Origin: an uncultured Candidatus Actinomarina sp.
GTDB lineage: Bacteria; Actinomycetota; Acidimicrobiia; Actinomarinales; Actinomarinaceae
Direction of reading: 5' to 3'
Length of the DNA: 60,606 nucleotides
Assembly (NCBI GenBank): GCA_902593475.1
Contig: CACJIM010000007.1
Coordinates: 1 to 60,606 of the forward strand
Position 1 is the stretch's first letter. Every line of letters starts with the position of its first letter. The position numbers were made by a program, and so were the translations under genes. Shown piece by piece: positions 59,391 to 60,606 of this stretch. A model generated the notes under the pieces. That model had not been told where the DNA came from and made no database searches. It saw nothing but the letters and a program-made list of their open reading frames with translations.

Positions 59391-59684
59391 TTATTTTTCT
59401 ATAACTTTGTATCTTTTTCTTGTTACTTGTCTGAAGTACTGGATGACATTACCAAGAATCACCAGAGTAGCTATCGCAACAGTAGTTGGAATTAAAAACC
59501 TGTAAGTCCAAGCTACATCCTCTATCTGCTCTGGTGGTTCCTCAATAACTATTGCAGGTACTGGTAAGTTCTCATCCATTGTTCCCTGTTGGGTTTCATT
59601 TTCCTCAACATGATCATCAGCTAATGCAGACATTGCTGGTGTCATGACTAAAAACAAACCGAGTACAAATGCAAACTTTTTCAC
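59391..59684 (-). CDS. Small exported membrane protein, 97 aa
   Basis: Signal peptide (MKKFAFVLGLFLVMTPAMSALA), acidic linker, TM (FLIPTTVAIATLVILGNVIQYF), basic tail; GTG start. Confidence 0.6.
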   Translation of the reverse strand: MKKFAFVLGLFLVMTPAMSALADDHVEENETQQGTMDENLPVPAIVIEEPPEQIEDVAWTYRFLIPTTVAIATLVILGNVIQYFRQVTRKRYKVIEK

Positions 59685-59723
59685 ATTATGAGACTAGTAA
59701 AAGTTTAAAAAAATATAAAGATT

Positions 59724-60563
59724 TTAAAAATTAATATTAAGTTGATATTTTGTAGAAAATTTTTCTAATTCATCGGAGCTGAGTTTAGATAATGAATATT
59801 TTTCTATTTTCTTAGGTACTTTAACGTCCACTCTCAGAGTTGTAAGACTTTTAAATAGCTTAAGCAATTCATAGTTTTCGAAAATTGTGTTTGCATGCCT
59901 TTCTCCACTTCTTATATTGTTTTTCCAGATATTTAAATTTTGATAAATGTTTTCAATATTTTCATACTCTTGAAGTAGTGCTGATGCAGTCTTTTCACCA
60001 ATACCATTCATACCTGGAATGCCATCAGAAGAATCTCCAACAAGTGCCAGAAAATCTGGTATTTGATGAGGATGTACACCAAATTTCTTATAAACATCAT
60101 CTCCTGTTGTAAAAGATTTATACCTGGTGGAGTACATTGAAATATTTTTAACATTTAGACATTGCATTAGATCTTTATCTAATGATCCAATAATAATTTC
60201 TATATTTTCATTTTTAAATAATTCACATACAGACGCAATAGCGTCGTCTGCTTCATAATGGTCCATTGGTAATAAAGTAAGTCCAAGTAATTCTGTAACT
60301 TTTTCAGCCAAAGGGAATTGATCTAATATTTCTTTATCAATATTTTTACTAGATTTGTATTCGTTATAAATTTCATTTCTAAAAGATTCCACCTTTGAAT
60401 CGAATGCAACACCTATATATTCATATTTTTTTCTTAAGGATTGTAAGTGGTTTATGTATCCTTTTAATGCACCTACTTCTTTTCCCTGTTTTGTTTTCCT
60501 GCTTGGATAACCAAAATGTGCCCTGAATAGCTCGTAAGTACCATCAACTAGGTAGATTTCCAT
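59724..60563 (-). CDS. Stand-alone 5'-3' exonuclease (PolA N-terminal / FEN-like)
   Basis: YLVDGTYELFRAHFGYP, HYEADDAIASV, GSLDKDLMQCL, LALVGDSSDGIPGMNGIGEKTASALL. Confidence 0.9.
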   Translation of the reverse strand: MEIYLVDGTYELFRAHFGYPSRKTKQGKEVGALKGYINHLQSLRKKYEYIGVAFDSKVESFRNEIYNEYKSSKNIDKEILDQFPLAEKVTELLGLTLLPMDHYEADDAIASVCELFKNENIEIIIGSLDKDLMQCLNVKNISMYSTRYKSFTTGDDVYKKFGVHPHQIPDFLALVGDSSDGIPGMNGIGEKTASALLQEYENIENIYQNLNIWKNNIRSGERHANTIFENYELLKLFKSLTTLRVDVKVPKKIEKYSLSKLSSDELEKFSTKYQLNINF

Positions 60564-60606
60564 ATTTAAATTTTAATTTCGATTTATTTTCACTGCAAAA
60601 AGCAAA

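Noticed and set aside
1-60606. CRISPR arrays, prophage, transposons or toxin-antitoxin modules
   Set aside because: No regularly spaced repeats, integrase/transposase motifs or recognisable toxin genes seen on either strand.

Overview
AT-rich window (GC roughly one third by eye), densely coding, mostly core housekeeping genes. Gene content and order point to a streamlined low-GC actinobacterium: tilS-hpt-ftsH-folE-folP-folB-folK-panC-coaX-lysS with clpC nearby, disA-carD-ispF-cysS-rlmB, a complete nuoA-N operon with rex nearby, and a DtxR-type regulator. A marine Actinomarina-like lineage is a guess. Main blocks: (1) an open iron SBP/ferrochelatase chimeric ORF next to dtxR; (2) a 14-gene complex I operon with a perfect Rex operator at nuoA; (3) a liv branched-chain amino-acid type ABC locus; (4) tRNA-Thr, rlmB, cysS, ispF, carD, disA; (5) a nucleoside uptake/salvage locus (nucleoside hydrolase, BMP-type ABC transporter, amidohydrolase, adenosine deaminase); (6) clpC, lysS and the folate/pantothenate/ftsH/hpt/tilS cluster. 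I saw no CRISPR array, prophage, transposase, rRNA or obvious defence system, and I do not claim a wholly new system. The observations most worth checking are: the in-frame SBP-HemH chimera; adenosine deaminase whose catalytic N-terminus requires an AUA start; a window-wide TAnnnT-N6/7-start pattern implying mostly leaderless mRNAs; a divergent pair of leaderless small ORFs around an inverted repeat; a small ORF coupled to nuoN; and a degenerate phosphatase-like protein inside the folate operon. All calls are by reading the sequence; no database search was run.
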